A program made the position numbers and the translations under genes. Below are positions 1-10,693 of a stretch of DNA of 64,000 nucleotides, piece after piece. The notes under the pieces are model-generated. The model was not told where the DNA came from, made no database searches, and saw nothing but the letters and a program-made list of their open reading frames with translations. Each line of letters opens with the position of its first letter. The stretch's first letter is position 1. This DNA comes from Plotosus lineatus (Eukaryota; Chordata; Actinopteri; Siluriformes; Plotosidae), in the NCBI GenBank assembly GCA_024760905.1, contig CM045735.1, forward strand, positions 7,289,661 to 7,353,660, in the 5' to 3' direction.

Positions 1-102
1 TTTTTAAAAAAAAGTCAAATTTTGAATTTAGACATACCTACATAGTATGCTGATGTAATGACGCAATGGCGCTGCATTCATTGTTTACAAGCTACAGACT
101 GA

Positions 103-175
<73 letters not shown>

Positions 176-188
176 TACACACACACAG
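103..188. repeat. compound (TG)n(TA)n(CA)n microsatellite
   Basis: TG repeats pass into a TA run and then CA repeats, so the tract is nearly self-complementary. The rest of 1-880 is AT-rich intron with nothing else recognised. Confidence 0.95.
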
Positions 189-884
189 TGTTAAGATGTC
201 GTCTCTGTGATCTTCGTGTTTACAGTGTTTTGCAGACTTTTGTAACCCGAAGCAAATCTGGTTGGTCAGAAGCGTAAGCCCACTAACATGGGTGCAAGTC
301 TCATACACAGAGATGAATTAACTGTCTGCTCAGATCAGCACAATCTACCATGCATACTCCGTTAAGCAAAAAGTGAGTTGTAATATGAATGAAAACCCGA
401 ATCCACAAATTACAGAACAATTACAGATATTTATTATCTTTTAGCAAAATCCTCAGGGTGTATACTTATTTTTATATTAATATTCATTAGGATTTGTACT
501 TGTTCTTTGTATGCATCTCTTGAATAAAGTTTACTTACTTACACAAAAAAAGAACTCTCCGCTTTGCTGGGATTCACATCAGTGCAGGCTGTGTTCTAAA
601 CGAGTTCAACGCACCCATGTGCACTTGAAAGACCGGAAGTCTGTATAACCCACAGCAAGTACACTACTTTTGCAAGTACACTACTTTTGGTATTGAGCGC
701 TTCACATATTGTAAGCGTTGATTGGCTGTTTTAAGCTTCATGTAAAGTGACTCAGCATAAATAAGTGACTTATTTGAAATTAATGTTGATATTATTTGAT
801 ATATTTGATATTATTTTACAATGTTATGTTTATAATAATTGATTTAGGGGTGTTTTATGAGATACGGTAATGGTTTTTATGGAT

Positions 885-991
885 GAATAGTACAGTATGA
901 GCGTCATACGTCACTGTAACAACTTACGTTCACTTTCAACTTACGTTCGTCCATCCGGAACCAATTAAAAACGTAAGTCGGGGAGAGTCTG
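885..991. mobile_element. terminal fragment of a pogo-like MITE
   Basis: It ends ACGTAAGTCGGGGAGAGTCTG followed by TA, the style of terminus used by the other TACG-rich pogo-like elements here. It contains repeated AACTTACGTTC motifs. No opposite terminus was found, so the left limit is a guess. It abuts M1 sequence. Confidence 0.4.
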
Positions 992-1378
992 TATGTGTAT
1001 ATAATATCAATACATACATATTCAATGCTATAAATGCTTATAACAATAACAATTAAACATTCAAAAATTATGCATAAGATGTAAATAAAATATAAATACT
1101 CATATACAGATGTGCACGCGCACACACACACACACACACACATACAGATGAGCACCTCAGATAAAAATGTAAGTAGTTTTGATGCGGGGTTTTGGGTTGT
1201 TTGTTTGGATTTTTTTTTTTTTTTTTTGCATAATTGTCCTTGTTTTGTGGCATTTTCCTTAACTTTTCCCCTAAACTTCCTTAATTTCCTTCTTTTTTAA
1301 TTCGATGAATATTAAAACAAAAAAACGCGATGCACTGAAGCCACAGAAACTGAAGGACAAAGTAGCGAGGGATCCCTG
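992..1378 (-). mobile_element. M1 pogo-like MITE, one end truncated
   Basis: M1 is a family with termini CAGGGATCCCTCGC and TA target sites. This copy keeps the internal AT-rich and TG-microsatellite core, a T-rich tract, and the terminus AGCGAGGGATCCCTG followed by TA. The other terminus is replaced by the fragment at 885-991. The minus strand is defined here as the orientation in which TACTTCGCG lies at the left. Confidence 0.8.
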
Positions 1379-1488
1379 TATATACTAAACTATGAATAAA
1401 AAAAAATTAAAACCTTTAGTGACACACCCGAACCTCATCTGAACGCCCTCAGTGTCATGATTAAAATATGTAAAAATAAACTATAAAT

Positions 1489-1618
1489 GCCCTGTGATGG
1501 CCTGGCAAGGTATCCAGGGTGTACTCTGCCCTCGCCCAGATTCGACTGAGATGGCCCCCGGCCTCCCCACGACCCTAATTAGAATTAAGTGGTCCAGAAA
1601 ACAAATGAATGAATGAGG
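1489..1618 (+). mobile_element. SINE 3' tail (shared by SINE-A and SINE-B), truncated
   Basis: It contains CCTGTGATGGCCTGGC, then a CTCGCCCAGA block and CCCTAATTAGAATTAAG, ending in ATGAATGAATGA. Only the tail is present, so the source group cannot be told. Confidence 0.8.
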
Positions 1619-1902
1619 TATAAAAATGTAATTTCGGTTTGCTTTTCATTATGTTTCTCATTGCTCGGTTCAACTTTAAGCACAGAGCCCTGTATCAGTA
1701 AACTAAATCTCTCATTTTAGTTCCATTATCTTATACATACATAAAGGGTTTTAAGAGAACCCGGGAAGTATGAATGAGTGCTCGGTTACACCTCTCTTAG
1801 CCTCCGTCCTCACTTTCACTTGCACCTGACACGATTTTAACGAGTGTAAAAATAACACTAAAATGTATTTTTCATGTGCTTTTAAGCTTTTGTTGCTGTG
1901 TA

Positions 1903-1942
<40 letters not shown>
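1903..1942. repeat. (TA)n microsatellite
   Basis: Uninterrupted TA run inside otherwise unremarkable intron (1619-2077). Confidence 0.95.
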
Positions 1943-1946
<4 letters not shown>

Positions 1947-2077
1947 ATTATGTGCCCCAGACGCCTTATACTAGTACACCTTCCATCTCCAAGACTATTC
2001 CAACCAGCTTGCCATTGCAACAAACCAATCAGATTCCATTCTTGTCTAGTCTACACTAAACTGTGTTATACATTCTT

Positions 2078-2428
2078 TCATTCATTCATTCAGTCATTTT
2101 CTGAACCACTTAATCCTAATTAGTGTTCTAGGGAGGCTGATGCCCATCACAGCCGACTTTGGGTGCGGGCAGAGTACACCCTGGACAGCTCGCCAGGCCA
2201 TCGCAGGGCAGAAACACGCTGACGGCTTTGCAGCTCCTCTTGTCGAAAGTCAGCAATGGTCCCTTTACATGAACTTCACACCATAGACCGTGAGAGACGT
2301 GGCCGGCCTTTGATAACCCAGTTAGCTGCACTGGGGGGACAGCAGTGACAACCCACTGAGGGTGGGGCTCGAACCCCCAACCTTAGGATCAGTAATACAG
2401 CACCTTCACCACCAGGCCACCACTGCCC
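2078..2428 (-). mobile_element. SINE-A, near full length
   Basis: Read on the minus strand it begins GGGCAGTGGTGGCCTGGTGG, a tRNA-like A box, with B-box-like GGTTCGAGCCCC about 50 bases on. A body follows (TTATCAAAGGCCGGCCACG, TTCATGTAAAGGGACC), then the shared tail and an ATTC-type simple repeat. The split promoter marks it as tRNA-derived and Pol III-type. Confidence 0.85.
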
Positions 2429-2451
2429 AGATTTTCTCATACAATATTATT

Positions 2452-2749
2452 CAATCCTTCATTCTGCTGCCCAACCACTTAATCCTCCGAGAATCATAGG
2501 GAGGATGGGTCCTATTTCATCTGACTCTGGAAGCACCCTGAACACCTCACCCCTCCATCGCAGGGTAACACACACACTTATAAAACCATTGCCACTCCCA
2601 CTCATGCCTCGGGAAAATGAGGAGCAGTTAATTAGCATACCATGCATGTCTTTGGACTGTGGGAGGCATAGAAACGCCCTTACGAAGCCTGTGACAGGAA
2701 CCCAGCTGTGAGAAGGACGTGCTAACCGCTAATACTCCGTGCCGCCCAT
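2452..2749 (-). mobile_element. SINE-B, diverged
   Basis: SINE-B read on the minus strand starts GGCGGCACGG, a tRNA-like head, then a CTCCCACAGTCCAAAGACATG block and the shared tail. It resembles the vertebrate repeat described as Mermaid, from memory. This copy is well diverged and directly adjoins the SINE-A at 2078-2428. Confidence 0.75.
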
Positions 2750-3421
2750 TTTATAGCATCACCCAGAGAAAATTGTTCAAATTTTTTAATGGTTTAAAAA
2801 ATTTAACTTTGCCAACGTTCCCTGGCAGAGTATTGGTGAGAAAGGAGCCTGAAGCAAAGCGATTCTTCCCCAACGCCAATCCCAGGTCTTGCAGGAGACC
2901 AGGCGAAATATTGTCTTTTATCATGATTCCAACCTGCATTCCAACGTTATTGGCAAAGACACCAATAAAGAAAGCTTGCTTCTGCCTCTCTTTCATACAC
3001 ACAGGCACGCTCCAGACAAGCAATCTCTGCGAGTAACAAACAATGTCAACCAATAAGTCCCTCAGAGGAGAGCTGCGCGCTTCAAACAGAGTGAAATCAG
3101 TGCAGTAAGATGAGAAATACTGAGAGATTTGCTTCACTGATGAGACGCAGCCACAATAACAGGTTCTGATACCGGCATCAAAGCAAAGTAAATAGAAGCT
3201 AACAGGCCAGACGTCACTGTGGCACCGCAAAAATAAAATCTAGACCTGCCACAGAAAATCAGAAGCACGAGGCTGAGACACGTTAATAGCAAGGAGCACG
3301 ACCTGCGATTTGACGGAAAGACATAATGTTGGCTGTGAAAGTTCATCTCAATCTATGTTGAGCTCACAAATGGTACACTCCGTCTCAATCAGAAATAATG
3401 AATCAGACAGCAGTCACTTAC
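2750..3421. other. gria1 intron 9 sequence, nothing recognised
   Basis: No repeat family or exon is recognised. A 159-codon minus-strand reading frame lies at 2751-3230, without known motifs. Confidence 0.6.
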
Positions 3422-3532
3422 TAGAATGGTGGTGACTATGTACGTCCTATTGTGAATGCCGAAAGTCTCATTGAGCGTGTGGGCGTACGTCGCCGTGCTC
3501 ACATACTTCTCGTTTTCATTCCAGTATCCCAC
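3422..3532 (-). CDS. gria1: gria1 exon 9 (ATD to ligand-binding domain linker, 111 bp)
   Basis: The acceptor is CTGCAG and the donor GTAAGT; 37 codons, phase 0. The peptide begins VGYWNENEKYVSTAT and ends NRTYIVTTIL. NRTYIVTTIL is the start of the S1 part of the glutamate-binding domain. NET and NRT sequons are present. The next exon, expected to begin EDPYVM or similar, was not found between here and position 1. Confidence 0.95.
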
Positions 3533-3865
3533 CTGCAGATAGAAGAAAAGGAACAGAGCAGGAACTTTGTTGCGGTTATTTTTGGGATGATAAATATTCA
3601 TATTAAAGGCTTAAGAAGAAGGGAAAGCGTTTGGAAATGCACGCACACCCCGTTTCACCCCTCCAGCGACTAACACTTCACTCTCGCTGTGTTCCTGAGA
3701 TAAGGTAGAGGCTCCAGCTACAGCTAATCACTTGTACTGGCAAACTTTGAAACGACAGCTGAAGGAAATACATAGATATTCTGCACTGCTAAAAACACGG
3801 TCGCAAATGTGAGCCTAGAGTGTAGGCGTACGTCTGGGAGTAAAAATACAAGATCAAAACATATA

Positions 3866-4703
3866 CCGTATTCGTTGTGATAAGCGCCCAGAGTGCTTTA
3901 AAAATTGGAGTGGGTGGGCGCTTATTAAAATGTTTACCAGCGGAGTGGACCGGTAAGTGCGTATTACCATAGAGGTGGAAAACATGAATAATAACAGAAT
4001 AATAAAATAGTAATACTGGTATTTGTATTATTCATTTTGTGGTATCAACCAAATTACTTACATGAAAGATTAAAATGAACAGAAAACAGCCTAATTAAAA
4101 AATAAAAAAGACCCCTTAATTTTCCCTCCCAGTGCTGTTCCTTTAAATATTTCCCCAGATGTAAAATCGAGCCGATCAACACAAATGTCAACTTTAGCAC
4201 ATGGCACATTTAATCAATCAACACAAACATAAACAAAAGCACATGACCAGGAACGTCTTTAAATGTATGACATTAGTGAGCAGGAGAATCAGGTGAAAAA
4301 TACTCCTCATCACTTTCTGATAGGTCCATATCTGGCTCATCGCTCCATTCATTCAGAGAATCCCATAGTTTTGCTGTAGCAGTTTCTAATAGTTCATCAG
4401 TTGTTGGACATTTACCAAGAGAACAGCAAAATATTTTCCTGTTTTTTAAAGCATGGCAGAACGATCAAATGTGTTGTGACTGATGAACATTATAGACATT
4501 CCCCAGTGGCAGGGGGTCTTGAAATACCATATAAACTCACTTTTACAGGCAGTGAACGCCTCATTTTTACGTTACAGAGACTAATAAAATTGGGAAGTTT
4601 GATCTATCATTTTGCGACCAGTACACATGGGCGGTTATTAGATGCAAGATCAAAAACACTGGGGGGGCTTATTAGAGCAGGACGCATATTACGTTGAATA
4701 CGG
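3866..4703. mobile_element. M3 element, 838 bp, with transposase-tail remnant
   Basis: Termini are CCGTATTCGTTG and its inverted match GTTGAATACGG, flanked by TA. A GATAAGCGCCC motif lies near one end and GGGGGCTTATTAGAGC near the other. On the minus strand about 4260-4400 encodes an acidic peptide containing KLWDSLNEWSDEPD and SESDEEYFSP. This looks like a transposase C-terminus and is also present in the copy at 13264-14969. TA target and family style suggest Tc1/mariner-pogo; the assignment is inferred. Confidence 0.75.
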
Positions 4704-4787
4704 TATATCATTTGCATCTGGTGTAATGGTTTCTGAGAAGCTGAAAACAGACATCGGCGTCTTGAAGTTTGGAAACGGGTCACTTAC

Positions 4788-4892
4788 CTTCTTGGGTCCA
4801 CTCCGGACAAGCTCCATGACATTGACTGTGAAGTTCGTTCGATGGCCTTTTTCGTTGAACTGCACGTGACCTGTTAGACCTTCAAACTGCAC
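4788..4892 (-). CDS. gria1: gria1 exon 8 (end of ATD, 105 bp)
   Basis: The acceptor is CTCCAG and the donor GTAAGT; 35 codons, phase 0. The peptide starts [16 protein letters not shown], continues [12 protein letters not shown] and ends GPKK. It matches the ATD segment [20 protein letters not shown]. The NFT sequon corresponds to the conserved NYT glycosylation site of GRIA1. Confidence 0.96.
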
Positions 4893-5020
4893 CTGGAGAA
4901 CATCATATTTAACATTCGGGTGTAAAAAAAAAAATCATGCTGTGGTTACATCATTCTGCCTGTTAGAAATATAATGTGGCTGTATCTTCAAACCGACGGT
5001 GATCCTGTTTCGGAAGATAT

Positions 5021-5298
5021 ATGGTGGCGTAGGGACGGCAAGAAGGTCCTATGCTCGGGGCGTTAATGACTGGAGTGGTGCCATGTTCTCCCTGTGCTTG
5101 CGAGGGTTTCCTCAAGGTATCCGGTTTCCTCCCACAGTCCAAGAACATGCACGTTAGGCTAGCTAGTTGTTGCTATTTGTCTCTAGGTGTGAGTTTGTGA
5201 ATGAGTGTGTGTGTGTTGCCCTGCGATGGCCTGCCAAGCTATTCAGGGTGTAACCTTCTGTAAGGCGAGCATGCTAAGCACGACGTCACCCTGCCCCA
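5021..5298 (+). mobile_element. SINE-B, rearranged, with an inverted head at its 3' side
   Basis: It has the head (ATGGTGGCGTAGGGACGG), the CTCCCACAGTCCAAGAACATG block, and the tail start CCCTGCGATGGCCTGCC. From about 5256 the sequence is a reverse-complement SINE-B head (AAGGCGAGCATGCTAAGCAC). The product is a head-to-head chimera. Confidence 0.65.
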
Positions 5299-5537
5299 TC
5301 ACTCACAACTTGACAATTATAAAAACATTGCTGCCGTGTTAATAATAATTTAAAAAGTTTCCTGTCAGAATGTAAATCACTGAAATTTAAAATATTGTCG
5401 TAATAACATACATTTTTCCAGACACTTCCATTACAAAAGTTAACTTAAGTCACCATTCCCTATGTCTCCTGAATGCTGAATGACGTCTTATCGGAGTGTC
5501 CAAGAGCTGATTAAATATGGTGGAGATTGAATCAATG

Positions 5538-5539
<2 letters not shown>

Positions 5540-5571
<32 letters not shown>
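5540..5571. repeat. (TG)n microsatellite beside exon 7
   Basis: About 15 TG units start some 16 bases past the exon 7 donor on the intron side. Confidence 0.95.
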
Positions 5572-5586
5572 GTAACCCTGTGTTAC

Positions 5587-5754
5587 CTGTTGGAGGGCTC
5601 TCTGGATGTCGATGCCTTGGCCCCAGGGAGCTGGGGGGTTGGCTAGACATTCGCCTGCGTTCCCCCGGCGGGAAATATCGATACGCTGCCTCCTGAGGTT
5701 TTGGAAAGCTGTGGCCATGACACTCACGCCATCGTAGGTGAGCGCACCTGTGTA
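5587..5754 (-). CDS. gria1: gria1 exon 7 (ATD, 168 bp)
   Basis: The acceptor is CACACAG and the donor GTAACA; 56 codons, phase 0. The peptide begins [17 protein letters not shown] and contains [28 protein letters not shown] and IDIQRALQQ. This is the most strongly conserved exon in the window. It carries the second Cys of the ATD disulfide. The [14 protein letters not shown] and [12 protein letters not shown] strings fit GRIA1 better than GRIA2 (RKQRIEISRR, GQGVEIERAL). Confidence 0.97.
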
Positions 5755-5908
5755 CTGTGTGGATAGAGAGAGACATCAGTGAGTTTTAGCAAAACAACAG
5801 GAAAAATCACAGCTTCAGAAAATTAGATCTCGATTGGTGCACGCTGTTAAAGGTAAAACTGTTTACCTGGATCAGAGAAAATGTGTAAGTTAACAAAATA
5901 ATTGTATA

Positions 5909-6709
5909 CAATGATACCTTGACTTACAAGTGTCTTTTATAATGAATATTCCATGAGACGAGCTTCGATCCCACCAAAAATCTGCCCCATCCAAACAGCA
6001 AAAATTTTATTTACGAGCTCTATGCGGAAATGGCTTTTCCGGGCTGCTTAGCCTCGTATTCTTCCGCGTGTATTCCTCCGCGCTCCGAGAACACCTTGTG
6101 CAGTGTATCTCAATTATTTTCTGTGACACCCCATATAGGAAGAAAAAATAAATAAAAAAAACATTTCACTCCCCCCAGCACCCCACGTATGACTACAAAT
6201 AGTGTTTACTGCACTTCATATCATTTGCTCGGTGCTTTTTCCCTATACTATAGCACAACAATGAGAGTGCCACTGCCAACTACTGGAGTGGATGCGCAAT
6301 TACACTTAATTCTAGTACAATATGGAAAAAAGCATGTTGCTCAGGGTCATATGCAAACCCTCCCCCGGCATCACACTGTGCCCCAAGGGGGGGCACGCCC
6401 CATTATTTGAGAAGCACTGGCCTCGTGGGAGCTCACCACAAGCCTTTCCTCACTGGCATTTGTTGCGTGCACACGCACAAAATTCTCCTCCCTCTGTTAC
6501 TCACCACCTGCCCATGTGACATCTTCACTGCAGTCTATAATTGAAAGGGTTGACTTATTGTCTATTCTTGTTTTATTATTATTTATTATTAATTACTATT
6601 AAATGTTAATGTACAATATATAATGTATAATTGTTTCATCTAAGGAATTTTTCGGCTTACAAGCCCGCCCTAGGAACGGATTAAATACCGTTGTATATAG
6701 GTACCGCTG
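5909..6709. mobile_element. M6 pogo-like MITE, about 800 bp
   Basis: One end is CAATGATACCTTGACTTACA. The other end is CGGCTTACAAGC, then GGTACCGCTG followed by TA. Inverted GGTA and TTACAAG motifs and TA flanks fit a non-autonomous pogo/Tigger element. There is no coding potential of note. Confidence 0.6.
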
Positions 6710-7532
6710 TATATAGAAATATGACTGTAACAATGAGAAATATTTTGAAGGAACACTCTTTCCATGAACACATGGTTTGTAGTATTGCTTTATATTCACT
6801 AGTGTTTACTCACATTTCTTGTTGTCTTTGAGCCAGTACACTATATGTTATTGTAGATAAACCAGATGAACCATTATTCTGACGGTCCTGATCCGAACCC
6901 TATCCCAACTGTACTGAGTAGGTTGCCCAACTGATGTAATGAAGGCACCCATTTTGCATGAATAGGGCCGTTGGATCATCGCGCCGTCCCCACACTTCGC
7001 ATGTAGTTAGCTGCTTTGAATAGTAATGCAATCTTGACTGGACTTAAAAATCCTGAGTCCGTAGTGTCACTGTCATATTCTCAGCAATTTATTGAGTACA
7101 TGCCAAAATACTCCATAATGAAAGTCATAAACAGCTGGAAACCTTGGTAGCTAGCAGGCTAGCAAGCAGATGGGGTTGGTAATCGGAATTCCCTCAGATA
7201 TTTCTGGTGGTGTCCACAATTTGAAAACAGCCTCTGGTACATTAACAACTATTTTGGTGTACGGATATCTTGAGTTTTTATAGAAATGTGACCGGGGAGG
7301 TGAACCGGGTTTTGTATCCAACGGATCTGAGAGGTAGTGCATGAAAATAACACATTCTTTCAGCGTTCAGTGTATACGTTTGGCATTAAGTAAAACATTT
7401 CATTTATAAACAACAGTGAATCGGAGAAGCGGTATGGTGGCCACTCTGGGAACCCCCTGGTGAGAGAAATAGCTAAGAGAGTTCTGAATGACCCTGGTTC
7501 GGATATAAAAGTCGCACCATCAACGGAGGAAA
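6710..7532. other. gria1 intron 6 sequence, nothing recognised
   Basis: No repeat family, exon or motif recognised. Confidence 0.5.
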
Positions 7533-7613
7533 GGGGCCGGTGGAGTAACGGTTAGAGTGCTACTGCTCATGATCAAGAGGTTGTAGATTCGAGTTCCCAC
7601 TTCGACCCCCTGT
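7533..7613 (+). mobile_element. SINE-C head fragment
   Basis: GGGGCCGGTGGAGTAACGGT (A-box region), then CTCATGATCAAGAGG and GATTCGAGTTCCC (B-box region). Only the tRNA-like head is present. Confidence 0.7.
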
Positions 7614-7844
7614 GTTCCAATATGATGGTGGTATTAAAATTCATGTAAACCAAATTGCTAGCCAAAATGCTAAATTCCAAATGTGCGATCAGTACGAGCT
7701 GTGTTATATACAAGGGAATTCTGTGGGCTGTATCAGTGGTCACACAAAAAAAGTGCGCTTACAAGCCCAGCGTTGTATTTTGCTCGTCAATATCTGATAG
7801 TGTCTGCTGTAAATCCTCCCGTCACTGATAATACTGCTGTTTAC

Positions 7845-8003
7845 CTTGAGTCTCCTCTTAGGGCTCTTCAGGTCTTTGCTGTCAAACTCCAGCCAGTCGT
7901 CAATGGTCCTGCTAACCGCGGGGTCCGTGTAGTTCATTAGCTGGAAGCCTGTGATGTTGGAACCACCTTTCCTGAACTCGGTTAAATTCAGATCCAGAAA
8001 ACC
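7845..8003 (-). CDS. gria1: gria1 exon 6 (ATD, 159 bp)
   Basis: Borders are GGTAG acceptor and GTAAAC donor, phase 0 at both ends, 53 codons. The peptide starts GFLDLNLTEF and continues GGSNITGFQLMNYTDP to RRLK. Sequons NIT and NYT fall at the positions used in mammalian GRIA1. An additional NLT sequon is visible at DLNLT, where the mammalian protein I recall has DLNKF. The exon is one codon shorter than the mammalian one, with the difference in the variable linker before RRLK. Confidence 0.94.
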
Positions 8004-8215
8004 CTACCAGCAATAAAGAAAAAAGATGCATGTACAGCTTAATATTATTTATAGCAGCCGAGATTAGAGTCCGTGCTGCAAGGTCTTGGATCTCTACGTT
8101 GTATATCAGCTTAATTGTATCTACTGGATAATTTAGATTTTTTTTTCCCTTCAGTCAAATAAAAAAGGTACAATTGAAAATTAAAGATTTTATAAACTTT
8201 AATCCAAATAAATTA

Positions 8216-8689
8216 CAGGGATCACTCACTTTCCGCGGTTAATGGGGACTGAGACCCCTCCGCGACTGCTGATTTCCATGACGTAGGATCAACCCCCCCC
8301 CCAGACTGATGTATATGTTCATGCATATGCTTATATAATATCAATAAATACTTATTCAACAATATACATGCTTGTAATAGCAATTAAACATTCAAAAATA
8401 ATGCATAAGATGCAAATAAAATATAAACACAAACACTCAGATGCACACCTCATAAAAATGTAAGCAGTTTTGTTGGAGGGGGTTGTTTTTTTGTTTTTGT
8501 TTCTTTGGGGTTTTTTTTTTGTTTGTTTGTTTTTTTGCATAATTGTCCTTGTTATGCGGCATTTTCCTTAACTTTTCACCCTATTTTTCCTTAATTTCCT
8601 TATTCTTTATTGTTCGATGAATATTTTTGAAAAACCCGCGATGCACTGAAGCCACAGAAACTGAATCATGAAGTAGCGAGGGATCACTG
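8216..8689 (-). mobile_element. M1 pogo-like MITE, both termini present
   Basis: It starts CAGGGATCACTCACTTTCCG and ends AGTAGCGAGGGATCACTG; the left TA is intact and the right one mutated to TC. It holds AT-rich arms, a T/G-rich tract and GATGCACTGAAGCC. It lies between exon 6 and exon 5. Confidence 0.85.
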
Positions 8690-8989
8690 TCCGTGAAAAA
8701 CATTTCCAATTTACAGCCGTTCTGCACCAACTTAATAATAGTCTGTAATGTAATCGTAACACACAGCAAGACAGCATGCAAGGGTGTGAATTTGGGATGA
8801 GCTTTATTCTTGTAAATATTAAAAAAATCGTAACCCGAGTTCAGTAACAAGAAAACAATATTAAATAATAAAAATAATCATAATCTGAAGCAAGGATTGT
8901 GATGCTCTTGCATCACCACTGGGACTGTCAGGGTTATGACATCATACATATATTGGTGGTTAATTAATTCTGTCTAAATTGCTCCAGGG

Positions 8990-9308
8990 TGGCATGGTGG
9001 CGTAGTGGTCCTGGGAATGAGTTCGGCGCTTAAGCATTGTTTTTTTTTTTGGGGTGGAGTTTGTACATTCCTCCCAGGCTTGTGTGGGTTTCTTCTGGGT
9101 ATTCCAGTTTCCTCCCACAGTCCAACAACATGCACATTAGCCCAGCTGACTGTTCTGAATTTTTCCTACTTGTGACCGTAAACGTTTGTACTGTGATGGT
9201 TTAGCAAACGGTTCACGGTGGACCTCGTCTTTGCCCAGTGTCGGTTGAGATAGGCTCCAGCCTACCTGTGACCCCAATACAATTAAGAGGTCCAACAACT
9301 GATTGAGT
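8990..9308 (+). mobile_element. SINE-B
   Basis: Head GGTGGCATGGTGGCGTAGTG, CTCCCACAGTCCAACAACATG and a diverged shared tail. The B-box region is disrupted by a T-run. Confidence 0.75.
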
Positions 9309-9351
9309 TCGTAAGTCAGTGGGTGAATTCCTCCAGAATGAATGATTGTAA

Positions 9352-9651
9352 GAGTGGCATGGTGATGTCCGCCTCACAGCAAGAAAGTCCTGTTTTCGAG
9401 GCGCAAGTTCGGCGAGGATGTTTCACACGTGGCTTTCCAACACTGACTCCGGTGTGCCCCCCACCCCTCAGTAAAAAAAAAAAGAGGCGTACGTTAGGCA
9501 AATTTTTCTGTTGTGTTGTGTATGTTGGCCGTTTGATAATCTGGTGAGCTGTTCAGGGTGTGTCCACCCTTTACACCTAGAGTTGGCCGAGATAGGCTCT
9601 CGTCTCCCCACGACCCTAATAGGATAACGCAGTGAAGCAAACCAATGAATG
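9352..9651 (+). mobile_element. SINE-B, degenerate
   Basis: Head GTGGCATGGTGATGTCCGCC with CTCACAGCAAGAAAGTCC, then a deleted centre and tail GAGCTGTTCAGGGTGTG to AACCAATGAATG. Confidence 0.65.
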
Positions 9652-10693
9652 ACAGTGAAGTACAAAAAATATAATAATCCTGTCCTATTTTCCAGTTCTC
9701 TGAGGTGGCGGAGTGTATTATGTTTTTAAATGTTTGAAATTTTTCTAGTAATTATGATTTAAAGAACTGATCAAAAAATCTGTGGATTAAAGTCCAATAA
9801 GGCTGCGTAAGAATTTAAATTTAACAGCGTGTTCTCAACACTGACTAATAATAAGAAAAAGCAGGTTTATACAGGAGGAAATCCATTCTATTAGTGGAGC
9901 AGATGTAGACTAATCCTACTTAGGACTTAATTATAAGGTATGCTAGTCTTTAGAGATAAATTTCTTCAAAGAAAACACCATCGAATCTGCAGCGCTTCAC
10001 AAACACAAATACATAAAGCTCCTAACTCTGAGCTTCATAATGGATTTTTTATGCACTACTATCCGTCTTCCTTAAAGTTGAAAGGAATGAGGTTGTGGTG
10101 GAATCAAGCCCAGAGAAAAAAGACATTATAAAATATAATAGATAATCAATACGGCTCTGTGGTACTGCATGGCATAATTCTGTGCAGGTTCAAGTTCAGA
10201 ACTTCAAAAATCAACTATTATTTGGGAGCAACAATACAGTTATTTCCATATTGATTAAGCACGTCTATTATGTTTTAGTGCTCACGTTAAAAAGACTCAG
10301 TGCATGTGCGTGTGTGTCGGGTGGAGGGCGGTCTTAGGTGACTGGCTCGGACTCAGATGCATGCAATGGGTTTCACTCAATCACGATGGATTGCACTCTT
10401 GCAGCCGTTATTATTGTCATTATTTATAGGCTGTCTTTTTTCATTATTTCTGAGTAAAATTATGTGCTTTGTGTGGAATTACAGTTTCTTTGCTCCTCTC
10501 ACAGAACCCAATTAAGAATTTCACAAGGCTTCTTGTGAATTCACAGCTTGACGCGGCTGCATGACTATTTGTCTAAATTCCCTGTTCGGACTACAAACCA
10601 ACAAGAAGACTTTTCCTGCTTTAATTAAAACGTGTGACCCATACAGATTTTAATTTTCCTGTTCTTGAAATCTGTTAGGATCATGATTTTGAC
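9652..10693. other. gria1 intron 5 sequence, repeat-free
   Basis: No mobile element recognised over about 1 kb. The part 10380-10620 is of balanced composition with an inverted motif around CAAGGCTTCTTGTGAATTC. It is a weak candidate for a conserved noncoding element. Confidence 0.4.

Noticed and set aside
2078..2428. tRNA-like heads with A and B boxes as true tRNA genes
   Set aside because: They are SINE heads: repeated in many copies, joined to SINE bodies, and without a good cloverleaf or anticodon loop.
2751..3230. 159-codon minus-strand frame just downstream of exon 9
   Set aside because: No similarity to the next AMPA-receptor exon or to any domain I know; no good splice context.
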